The notes beneath the pieces are model-generated. The model was not told the origin of the DNA and ran no database searches. It saw only the letters and a program-made list of their open reading frames with translations. A DNA stretch of 11,420 bases from Acidilobaceae archaeon (lineage in GTDB: Archaea > Thermoproteota > Thermoprotei_A > Sulfolobales > Acidilobaceae), in the NCBI GenBank assembly GCA_027081695.1, contig JALWJI010000130.1, positions 2,124 through 13,543 on the forward strand, given 5' to 3'. Position 1 is the stretch's first letter. Every line of letters starts with the position of its first letter. Below are positions 5,816 through 11,420 of this stretch, in pieces. Made by a program: the position numbers and the translations under genes.

Positions 5816-7291
5816 ATGGAAACCATAGCAGTGCTAGGTTTAGACGCCTTACCATATAATCTTTTAAAGACATATGCAGAAAAGGGGATAGCTCCCAATA
5901 TATTCAATCAGCGTAATCTCGACCACTCATTTAAAATAAGAGCAATACCTCCAGTTACTCCGGCAAGTTGGCCATCAATTATGAGCGGAGTCAATCCCGG
6001 GAAGCATGGCATATTTAGCTTCAGTGGATTCGACAAATTAAAAAGAAAAGTATTCTATTATAATGCGCTTCATTTAATGCATCCCCGTATAACAGAGATG
6101 ATAGCGTATGAAGGAGGAAGAGCGTTATCAGTGAATCCGATCATGGATTACCCAATATTCCCTCATAAGAACCTAGTTATTGTCTCTAACATGTTCTTTA
6201 CGCCCAAGCCGCTTTCTTATCCTAAGAATCTGCACGAAAAATATTTCTCGACCGAGGTTCCTCTCCCTAAAAACACTGAGAGCTATATTAAGTATCTGAA
6301 CGGTCTCGAGGCTTTACTAGAAGAGTACTTACGTGATCCTCCCTCACTCATATGGATAAATCTGAATTTCCCAGATACAATGTATCATTCTAATCCGGAT
6401 ACCTTGAATAATCCAGAAAAGGTATCGACCATATGGAGCAGGATAGATAAATTATACAAAACTCTGAAACAGACTGTAGGCAATGTAGTCACAGTATCTG
6501 ATCATGGGTTTTCTAAATACAACATGCGTATAAGTATAAATGACATATTAGTGAATCATAAGTTAGCAATACCAACGCGGGCTAAGAAGGGCTACGCTAC
6601 ACACACTGCACCGGACCGGTTCAGCGTAATAAAGATAAATCCCAAGATAATGAACTTCCTTATCCGAACTGGATTAAAGGATTATGTTCTTTCTCCCTTT
6701 GTTAGAAAAGTAGTAAAACCACTCTATGCTAAGCTTAGAGGGAAGAAACTAATATTCGGATCTAGTTATTATATTGATCTCCAAAACAGTAAGGTACTAT
6801 ATCCTACCCTCTATTCTTTTGGCGTGTATATAATGGATGAAAATCTATCGGAAAAAGTTGTATCAATATTTAAAAAATACAAGGGATTATCTCTAGTAGA
6901 GCATAAAACCAAGATATTCAGTGGAGAATATCTAGACAGGATACCTGACATAATAATTATCCCTGACTATGATAAAGGTTATGTAGTGGGACCACCCGAT
7001 ATAGTGGGATCAGTCTATACTAAGACTATAGTGTATGATCATGATTTATGGGGAAGTATGATTCTTGACATTGAAAATATGGAATTAGTAGATATTGATT
7101 ATCTAAAATCATTAGATTTTGTCGAAAACACAGTAGTAGCTCCACTAATACAATGTATCATGAAGTATCCGTTAAGCGTCTATATAGATGACAAAGAGTT
7201 AATCGAAAAAGTATGTAGTTATAAACCAGAATATAAGAATTATAAAGGAAAATTCCTAGTTTCAAAGAAGCTAGCGATTATGAAGAAGTGA
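5816..7291 (+). CDS. type I phosphodiesterase/nucleotide pyrophosphatase-like enzyme (alkaline phosphatase superfamily)
   Basis: A 491-residue soluble protein. The metal and nucleophile motifs of the phosphodiesterase branch of the alkaline phosphatase superfamily are readable in order: GLDALP with Asp10; PPVTPASWPSIMSGVNPGKHGI (starting at 45) with Thr48 as the expected nucleophile; NFPDTMYH with Asp187 and His191; VSDHG with Asp229 and His230; and a late YDHDLWGS with His409 as the likely last ligand. Relatives hydrolyse phosphodiesters, phosphonates or nucleotide-sugar bonds; which applies is unknown. No signal peptide is seen, so it is probably cytoplasmic. ATG at 5816 is preferred over GTG at 5807: AGGTG at 5805-5809 sits 6 nt before the ATG, so the GTG lies inside the ribosome site. 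The gene is more AT-rich than its neighbours by eye, which could hint at a different origin. It has its own TATA-like box. Confidence 0.83.
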   Translation: METIAVLGLDALPYNLLKTYAEKGIAPNIFNQRNLDHSFKIRAIPPVTPASWPSIMSGVNPGKHGIFSFSGFDKLKRKVFYYNALHLMHPRITEMIAYEGGRALSVNPIMDYPIFPHKNLVIVSNMFFTPKPLSYPKNLHEKYFSTEVPLPKNTESYIKYLNGLEALLEEYLRDPPSLIWINLNFPDTMYHSNPDTLNNPEKVSTIWSRIDKLYKTLKQTVGNVVTVSDHGFSKYNMRISINDILVNHKLAIPTRAKKGYATHTAPDRFSVIKINPKIMNFLIRTGLKDYVLSPFVRKVVKPLYAKLRGKKLIFGSSYYIDLQNSKVLYPTLYSFGVYIMDENLSEKVVSIFKKYKGLSLVEHKTKIFSGEYLDRIPDIIIIPDYDKGYVVGPPDIVGSVYTKTIVYDHDLWGSMILDIENMELVDIDYLKSLDFVENTVVAPLIQCIMKYPLSVYIDDKELIEKVCSYKPEYKNYKGKFLVSKKLAIMKK

Positions 7292-7329
7292 AACTGCATT
7301 ATTTCCTATAAAGTATTATATGTGGAGAG

Positions 7330-7407
7330 ATGATGATCAAGCGAGTTAAGATTTATGAGATAATGGTAATTAAGGTTGAGGACGTTAAAAATATCATAAC
7401 GTGGTGA
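7330..7407 (+). CDS. possible 24-25-residue small ORF ahead of the winged-helix gene
   Basis: An open frame runs from ATG at 7330 (or the adjacent ATG at 7333) to TGA at 7405-7407 and would encode a basic, hydrophobic peptide of 24-25 residues ending in NIITW. GGAG at 7324-7327 is a ribosome-like site, 5 nt before the second ATG. The stop lies within the GGTGAT ribosome site of the next gene, 6 nt before its ATG, an arrangement that allows translational coupling. Against it, a TATA-like box at about 7306-7320 would place the transcription start at or just inside the ORF. I recognise no homologue; it may simply be leader sequence. Confidence 0.25.
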   Translation: MMIKRVKIYEIMVIKVEDVKNIITW

Positions 7408-7413
7408 TCGAAT

Positions 7414-7809
7414 ATGAGGTCCGCGGAAAAAATTATCGCGAAGATCAAGGAAGGACTCGATAAGATTAAGGATAAGTTCGAGAGAGGAGAGCGTAATGGA
7501 CTAGTTCTAACTATTCTCGCACTGGAGCGAGTGTTAAAAAAGAAGGATAAGGCGTCTATTCAGGACGTTGTAGACGAGGCACGAAGTATACTTGACGATA
7601 AGCGCTTGAATGTAAAGTGGGGAGTTAGCTACGAGGAGTATGATGAAGAACTCGCAAGGAAACTTATAAAGGAACTAGTTGAGTTAGGTCTTGTAGAGGA
7701 ACTTGATGGTGGGTATTATAGGTTGAGGTATGTGGGAGATCTTGATCCTAGAGCGGAAATATATGCTAGGTTCGGTCACTTATTGTTGTATGGAGGGCCG
7801 GCAAGATAA
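7414..7809 (+). CDS. small hypothetical protein with predicted winged-helix domain
   Basis: A 131-residue, strongly charged, soluble protein of no recognised family. Residues 1-24 form a Lys/Glu-rich amphipathic helix. Residues 28-42 (GLVLTILALERVL) and 48-61 (SIQDVVDEARSIL) look like the first helices of a helix-turn-helix, and 76-92 form a third. GLVEELDGGYYRLRY (92-106) has the form of a beta-hairpin wing. This fits a DNA- or protein-binding winged helix, but the usual recognition-helix signature is not clear. The C-terminal tail AEIYARFGHLLLYGGPAR is distinctive. ATG at 7414 has a GGTGAT ribosome site at 7403-7408. Either transcription from a TATA-like region near 7306-7320 or read-through from the phosphodiesterase gene is possible. 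It is convergent with the NifX-like gene (20 bp between stops). Confidence 0.75.
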   Translation: MRSAEKIIAKIKEGLDKIKDKFERGERNGLVLTILALERVLKKKDKASIQDVVDEARSILDDKRLNVKWGVSYEEYDEELARKLIKELVELGLVEELDGGYYRLRYVGDLDPRAEIYARFGHLLLYGGPAR

Positions 7810-7829
7810 GTAGAGACAGGTAGACTCTC

Positions 7830-8201
7830 CTATATCCTTATATCGTGTCCATATACTTGTTTAAGTGCTTCTTCGATCCTTGTGCCAGGCTTGACTTTTA
7901 CTACTCGTATACCATGTTGTGCCATGTATTCTTCTCCTCTTGGTCCCAGGAAGGTTGTGACAATAATTTGGCAGTCTTTGTTTAATGAATGGATTTTCCT
8001 TCGTTTCTCTCCGTGTCCATGATGATGGTGATGGTGTTCATCTTCGTCTCTATAGATGTTTTCCACAATTTTGATTAGGACTGGCCTCCTTGTATTGTCT
8101 ATTATATAGTGAAAATAGTATTTTGCATCTCCGAAGTGTCCAATTTTTACCTTGATGCCCTCATCGGTTGCTATGCTTGTGCAAGGGCTCTCCTGGGCCA
8201 T
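7830..8201 (-). CDS. NifX/NifB-like (dinitrogenase Fe-Mo cofactor biosynthesis domain) protein with His-rich loop
   Basis: A 123-residue protein made of one domain of the NifB C-terminus/NifX family (MTH1175-like). Motifs are IATDEGIKVKIGHFGDAKYY (10-29), with the strand, His22 and HFG turn typical of the family; DCQIIVTTFLG (76-86) with the conserved Cys77; and GTRIEEALKQVY near the C-terminus. An insertion holds a run of His 56-61 plus His63, after D-E-D-E, a likely metal-binding loop. In nitrogen fixers this domain binds iron-sulfur cofactor precursors; stand-alone archaeal copies have no proven role, and no nif genes are seen here. I prefer ATG at 8201 because GGAGG (8210-8214) lies 8 nt upstream; ATG at 8258 would add 19 residues unlike the family. 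It lies 117 bp downstream of the aldolase/phosphatase on the same strand. Confidence 0.85.
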   Translation of the reverse strand: MAQESPCTSIATDEGIKVKIGHFGDAKYYFHYIIDNTRRPVLIKIVENIYRDEDEHHHHHHGHGEKRRKIHSLNKDCQIIVTTFLGPRGEEYMAQHGIRVVKVKPGTRIEEALKQVYGHDIRI

Positions 8202-8318
8202 TGTTGTTCCCTCCTTTATTAATTTCGTGTATTCGGTCGATGAAAAATGAGGCGTCATGGATTGTTATGGATCAGAAGGATTGCTGAGAAATAAATGTAT
8301 AGGATTGGCTTGTATTGG

Positions 8319-9488
8319 TTAGTCGTGTATCTCTTCGGGTCCTGATAGTTCTTCTGTGTGCTTGATAACGGGCTTGTAGCCTAGCTTGTAAGGCTTGAAT
8401 TTTCCGTGGAGTTTCTTGAGGACGTGAGGTAGAGTGGTATACTCCATTTCTTCTGGTCCTAGTCTGTGTGGCATGAATGGGCCATGTCTCCTCATATAAT
8501 CTGTTATCATCTGTGCTAGTCTTCTTGTCTCGTCGAAAGCTGGGTCGTCGAATAGGTCTACCGGGCCTATTAGTTCACCGTTTCGTATCTGGAATCCTAG
8601 TGCTACTACTCTTGGCGGGCCGTCGAACCTAGTCATCTTAGCGTCTTTGAGTCCTACAGGCATTAATGGGCCGTGATGGCTACCTCTCATCCATCCTGCT
8701 ACTAGGTGAGGGAAGGCGAAGGCCTCAAGTACTTCTCCTACTGCTGGGAATCCACTCTGAGCACGGACTATCATAACCGGATCGTCTTTTCCAACGTATT
8801 TACCAGCGATTAGGTTTAGCCTCTCGCTGCTTACTACTGCACCGATCTCGCGGTCGTTCTTCCTGTATACGTGTTTGATGACGTATCTTCCCGGGGTCCC
8901 GATGAGTGCTAGGAGATCGTAGAGTTCTTCCGGCGTTGAGAGCTCTACTACTTTTCCTTCGAATACGTCTAATACCTGGAATATGAATCCGTCGTGCATT
9001 CTTGGATCGATTACTAATCCCGCTGTGTTGAATGGATCAGCGAAGATCTTGTAGAGCGGTAAATTGAATGCACCCGGCTCGGTTTTATCGGCCATAAAAA
9101 CTATTACTGGTTCCGAGGGTCTCTCCACGAACTCCATCTCTGCTACTCCTGGTCCCATTCCCCTGACGTTTCCGCTGAACGCGTCGCTTAGTAGGTCTTG
9201 TCCTGCCGCGTATAGGCCTAGATCCTTTGCTACCTTTGTTGCCTCTTTGAAGGCGTTCCATGCGAGCTCATGTATCTCTGGACTGTCTATTCCCTTGTAG
9301 TGGGTCATGATAAGCTGGAGGTCGTCTCCTACATGGGTTACGTAGAAGCTCTTTATCACATTCTTCTTTTTGGCCTCTGCTAGGACGCGGCTAGCGGCTA
9401 GCATGGTGTCGGGGTGTACTTTGTGGTGTCCAGCTATGCTTCCAATATCCGCTTTTATAACACTAATTGTAACTTTTTCTCCTGACAT
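8319..9488 (-). CDS. fbp: fructose-1,6-bisphosphate aldolase/phosphatase (bifunctional)
   Basis: A 389-residue cytoplasmic enzyme, full length for the archaeal bifunctional aldolase/phosphatase (class V FBPase). It condenses dihydroxyacetone phosphate and glyceraldehyde 3-phosphate and then dephosphorylates fructose 1,6-bisphosphate to fructose 6-phosphate, driving gluconeogenesis. Seen residues: IKADIGSIAGHH (11-22) with metal ligands Asp14 and His21; GDD with Asp55-Asp56; GQD with Gln97; MADKTEPGAFNLP (132-144) with Asp134; and YVGKDDP (231-237) with Tyr231, the Schiff-base Lys234, and Asp235-Asp236. SGFPAVGEVLEAFAFPHL and GSHHGPLMPV are also family hallmarks. All expected catalytic positions are intact. 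The start is ATG with GGGTG (9496-9500) 7 nt upstream. It is probably transcribed from its own promoter in the AT-rich gap upstream. Assignment is very secure. Confidence 0.97.
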   Translation of the reverse strand: MSGEKVTISVIKADIGSIAGHHKVHPDTMLAASRVLAEAKKKNVIKSFYVTHVGDDLQLIMTHYKGIDSPEIHELAWNAFKEATKVAKDLGLYAAGQDLLSDAFSGNVRGMGPGVAEMEFVERPSEPVIVFMADKTEPGAFNLPLYKIFADPFNTAGLVIDPRMHDGFIFQVLDVFEGKVVELSTPEELYDLLALIGTPGRYVIKHVYRKNDREIGAVVSSERLNLIAGKYVGKDDPVMIVRAQSGFPAVGEVLEAFAFPHLVAGWMRGSHHGPLMPVGLKDAKMTRFDGPPRVVALGFQIRNGELIGPVDLFDDPAFDETRRLAQMITDYMRRHGPFMPHRLGPEEMEYTTLPHVLKKLHGKFKPYKLGYKPVIKHTEELSGPEEIHD

Positions 9489-9541
9489 ATCTCTTCACCC
9501 TTACAACTATATCTCTCAATTATATGTTATAGAGTGATGTG

Positions 9542-9551
9542 ATTTATTAAA
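9542..9551 (-). promoter_or_regulatory. candidate TATA box for fbp
   Basis: On the minus strand the sequence reads TTTAATAAAT, about 58 nt before the ATG. Transcription would start near 9521, leaving a leader of about 33 nt with the GGGTG ribosome site. The region is AT-rich, so the choice of box is uncertain. Confidence 0.35.
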
Positions 9552-9756
9552 TCCCTATACTAATTAACAGTGTGCCTTATCTTGTTTTTTCGATATTTTT
9601 CGATTGTGTGTTTATGTGCTACATAGATTAGTTATATGATAATCTACATATATATAGTTATGAATAAGTATATTAATTAGTGGTTTCATTATTAAATTTT
9701 TCTATTAAATTTATGTAACTATTGTTTCAGAATGGCTGATATAGAAGCTATATACA

Positions 9757-9769
9757 TTATAATATATTT
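9757..9769 (+). promoter_or_regulatory. candidate TATA box for the propeller protein gene
   Basis: ATTATAATATATT lies about 40 nt before the GTG at 9803. This predicts a leader of about 15 nt that just contains the AGGTG ribosome site at 9790-9794. GCTATATACA, just upstream, is an alternative. Confidence 0.35.
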
Positions 9770-9802
9770 CTCTGAGAAGAACAAGTTATAGGTGTAGAGA
9801 TA

Positions 9803-11281
9803 GTGAGACAGAAGACGGAAGTATATGTAACATTAATGCTAATAGTTATGAATATAATGTTTATTATTAATCCAATTATGTCTACGGCAGAAATAATGGA
9901 TCCAAGCTTTATGGGAACTATAATAATAGGAGACTCAGATGACAATCTATGGTCAGCATCACCATTATCTAGAGGAGTATACCTAGTCGTGACTACACAA
10001 TCATTTGGAGCATCGAGTTATGGTATATATAGTGGTAGTCTTTGGACAATACGGTTAGATTCTAATGGAGACGTTGTCTGGAGTAGGATATATGATATTG
10101 GTATTCCTGCACAATATTATGACTCTGCTTCTCTAGCTGATGATAGCCTCATTGTTGTTGGAACCTCTTATAATTATAGAACGGGATATATTGCAAAGAT
10201 AAATTCTAATGGAAGTGTAGATTGGTTCTATAGAGTGGTTCCTGCGACAAGTTACTATTACGAGTTTCTCACTGGAGTGGCGGCTGGGTCAGATGGAAAT
10301 TTTGTGGTTATAGGATCATACTTTAATATGACGACTTATAGATTTGATCATCAAATTATAAAGATGGATCCTAATGGTACAATCCTTTGGTATAAGGATA
10401 TACCCCTATCTGGTTACGATATGTTGTTTGGAGTCGATGTATTTAATAATACAATTATTGCTGTATCCTATTCATACAGTGATCCATCCGCAATTTATGT
10501 CCTTAACTATACTACTGGCGACTTACTGAGGGTAAGAAACTACGGGGATTCAAACTTAAAACTCTACGATGTAACAGCAGATCCAAGCGGAATATATGCT
10601 GTAGGATATCTTAGAAATGGCTCGTCATATGATGGGATTATATTAAAAAGCGATTGGAATCTAACACTACAAAAAGCAGTATTGATAAACAATACGCTCA
10701 GTGGCAATTCAATAGAATGGCTTATGTCCATAACTACGAATAACTCATATATATTCGTAGGAGGCTATCTAAACATTACTTCATATAATGTATCGCTCGT
10801 AGCCTCATTCGACCAAGATCTTAACCTTTTATGGTTAACAACTTTTGGTCTAGAAAATAGAGACGGCTATACATATGACATAATTCCAAATTATGCATCA
10901 AACATCCTAGTAACGGGGTCGCTTCAAGGTGCAAGTACAGGTTACGACCCCTACATACTTCAACTTAGGAACGGAATATTCCCGCAGAACTGTAATCTTA
11001 GAGTAATACAGTTAGATGTAAATACAACAAACATAACGATAGCTAGTTCTAACGTCACACTCTCAGCTTATAATGGGGCACTCGGTCTAACTAGCCAAAC
11101 ATACACACTTATTAACGCTTCAGGAGCATCTAGCATCAGCCTATGTGGCGAAAGAGTTGGGGGTAAGTTAGTTAGTGTATATGATAATAGTGATAAAGCT
11201 CCACAGATTGGAAAACTAAGTTTAATTCTTGTCGTGTTAGCAGCAGTCCTTCTAATAAAAATCCGAGACGTGAGGTCCTAA
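9803..11281 (+). CDS. secreted, membrane-anchored beta-propeller-like surface protein
   Basis: A 492-residue protein with an N-terminal signal peptide (hydrophobic 8-28) and a C-terminal transmembrane helix (about 472-486) ending in a basic tail, so most of it should face outside. Between them, seven repeats of a beta-propeller type recur, each with a strand like I-x-L-D-x-N-G followed by W: LWTIRLDSNGDVVW (80-93), YIAKINSNGSVDW (129-141), HQIIKMDPNGTILW (183-196), AIYVLNYTTGDLL (230-242), GIILKSDWNLTLQ (278-290), SLVASFDQDLNLLW (331-344) and PYILQLRNG (383-391). This resembles SBBP/PQQ-like propellers. I count 15 N-x-S/T sequons, consistent with a glycosylated surface protein. Residues 392-465 form a stalk with Cys397 and Cys448. 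The start is GTG with AGGTG 8 nt upstream. Ligand or partner unknown. Confidence 0.82.
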   Translation: MRQKTEVYVTLMLIVMNIMFIINPIMSTAEIMDPSFMGTIIIGDSDDNLWSASPLSRGVYLVVTTQSFGASSYGIYSGSLWTIRLDSNGDVVWSRIYDIGIPAQYYDSASLADDSLIVVGTSYNYRTGYIAKINSNGSVDWFYRVVPATSYYYEFLTGVAAGSDGNFVVIGSYFNMTTYRFDHQIIKMDPNGTILWYKDIPLSGYDMLFGVDVFNNTIIAVSYSYSDPSAIYVLNYTTGDLLRVRNYGDSNLKLYDVTADPSGIYAVGYLRNGSSYDGIILKSDWNLTLQKAVLINNTLSGNSIEWLMSITTNNSYIFVGGYLNITSYNVSLVASFDQDLNLLWLTTFGLENRDGYTYDIIPNYASNILVTGSLQGASTGYDPYILQLRNGIFPQNCNLRVIQLDVNTTNITIASSNVTLSAYNGALGLTSQTYTLINASGASSISLCGERVGGKLVSVYDNSDKAPQIGKLSLILVVLAAVLLIKIRDVRS

Positions 11282-11326
11282 ACTAAAACTCGTATCTTTT
11301 CATATACTATATGTGAGTATGTGAAG

Positions 11327-11420
11327 CTAGTTTGATTGTTCCATATTCTTTTCGGTCTTAAGCAAGTATAGATTGTACATTATTGCTATCACTAAGCTGA
11401 TAACAACAAGTAATGTAGAG
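11327..11420 (-). CDS. partial gene: C-terminus of a membrane-anchored protein
   Basis: On the minus strand an open frame enters from beyond the window and ends at TAG (11327-11329). The visible 30 residues are a hydrophobic helix (TLLVVISLVIAIMY) followed by a short charged tail, K-T-E-K-N-M-E-Q-S-N. That is typical of a C-terminal transmembrane anchor and resembles the end of the convergent propeller protein. The rest lies outside the window, so the family is unknown. It is short enough that chance is possible, but other frames here contain stops or lack this pattern. Confidence 0.5.
   Translation of the reverse strand, partial: STLLVVISLVIAIMYNLYLLKTEKNMEQSN

Larger units (their letters stand above)
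9489..9802. other. 314-bp AT-rich intergenic region between divergent genes
   Basis: No plausible gene or structured RNA was recognised. It should hold the promoters of fbp (minus) and the propeller gene (plus). Visible elements, none of known function: a tandem 10-bp-period repeat TTTTTCGATA-TTTTTCGATT (9586-9605); an inverted repeat TAGATTA-N9-TAATCTA (9624-9646); and a direct repeat TATTAAATTT (9690-9699 and 9703-9712). The low GC makes short repeats likely by chance. Confidence 0.6.

Noticed and set aside
7330..7336. ATGATGA resembling a C box
   Set aside because: No CTGA D box follows within the usual 50-60 nt, so a C/D RNA is not supported.
8202..8258. 19-residue N-terminal extension of the NifX-like protein
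   Set aside because: A strong GGAGG ribosome site points to ATG 8201, and the extension does not resemble the family. A TATA-like stretch near 8290-8300 keeps the longer form possible but less likely.
8237..8287. Possible C/D box small RNA upstream of the NifX-like gene
   Set aside because: TCGATGA and CTGA lie about 40 nt apart, but the C box has two mismatches and no internal C' and D' boxes are visible.

Overview
The window looks like chromosome of a thermophilic crenarchaeon, most likely near the Desulfurococcales, though the exact taxon cannot be fixed from this sequence. The evidence is a bifunctional fructose-1,6-bisphosphate aldolase/phosphatase, a TrmB-family regulator, an intron-containing tRNA-Gly with encoded CCA, frequent TTG and GTG starts, GGTG or GGAGG ribosome sites a few bases before starts, TATA-like boxes upstream of genes, and heavy use of ATA, CTA, AGA and AGG codons. 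No insertion sequence, CRISPR array, phage gene or rRNA was seen. It reads as ordinary core and semi-core chromosome with several poorly characterised genes.

Layout. Positions 28-654 encode a small alpha/beta hydrolase. Positions 774-2881 hold a likely two-gene unit: an ion-transporter-superfamily permease (ArsB/NhaD-like) and a TrmB-like regulator, whose start region carries a repeated palindromic element. A tRNA-Gly(UCC) gene with a roughly 39-nt intron lies at 2935-3052. It is followed by a membrane-anchored DUF192-like protein, whose stop codon overlaps that of a convergent MATE-type efflux pump (3592-4929, minus strand). The MATE promoter region has an 8-bp inverted repeat next to a TATA box. 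A ferritin-like helical protein (5174-5653, minus) follows, then a divergent type I phosphodiesterase-like enzyme of the alkaline phosphatase superfamily (5816-7291). Next come a possible tiny ORF and a small winged-helix protein (7414-7809). On the minus strand are a NifX/NifB-like protein with a histidine-rich loop (7830-8201) and the aldolase/phosphatase (8319-9488). A 314-bp AT-rich gap separates it from a secreted seven-repeat propeller protein with a C-terminal membrane anchor (9803-11281). The window ends inside a convergent minus-strand gene whose visible tail is also a membrane anchor.

How the genes may work together. The aldolase/phosphatase is the one clear central-metabolism gene and performs the last steps of gluconeogenesis. 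The transporter and TrmB-like regulator are probably functionally linked. The other genes look like separate transcription units: strands switch often and most have their own candidate promoter. Ferritin-like, NifX-like, ion-transporter and MATE genes give a loose flavour of metal and stress handling, but nothing in the sequence ties them into one system. I did not find a convincing new multi-gene system. The items most worth a second look are the tRNA intron, the operator-like repeats, the odd ferritin-like protein, the secreted DUF192 protein and the surface propeller.
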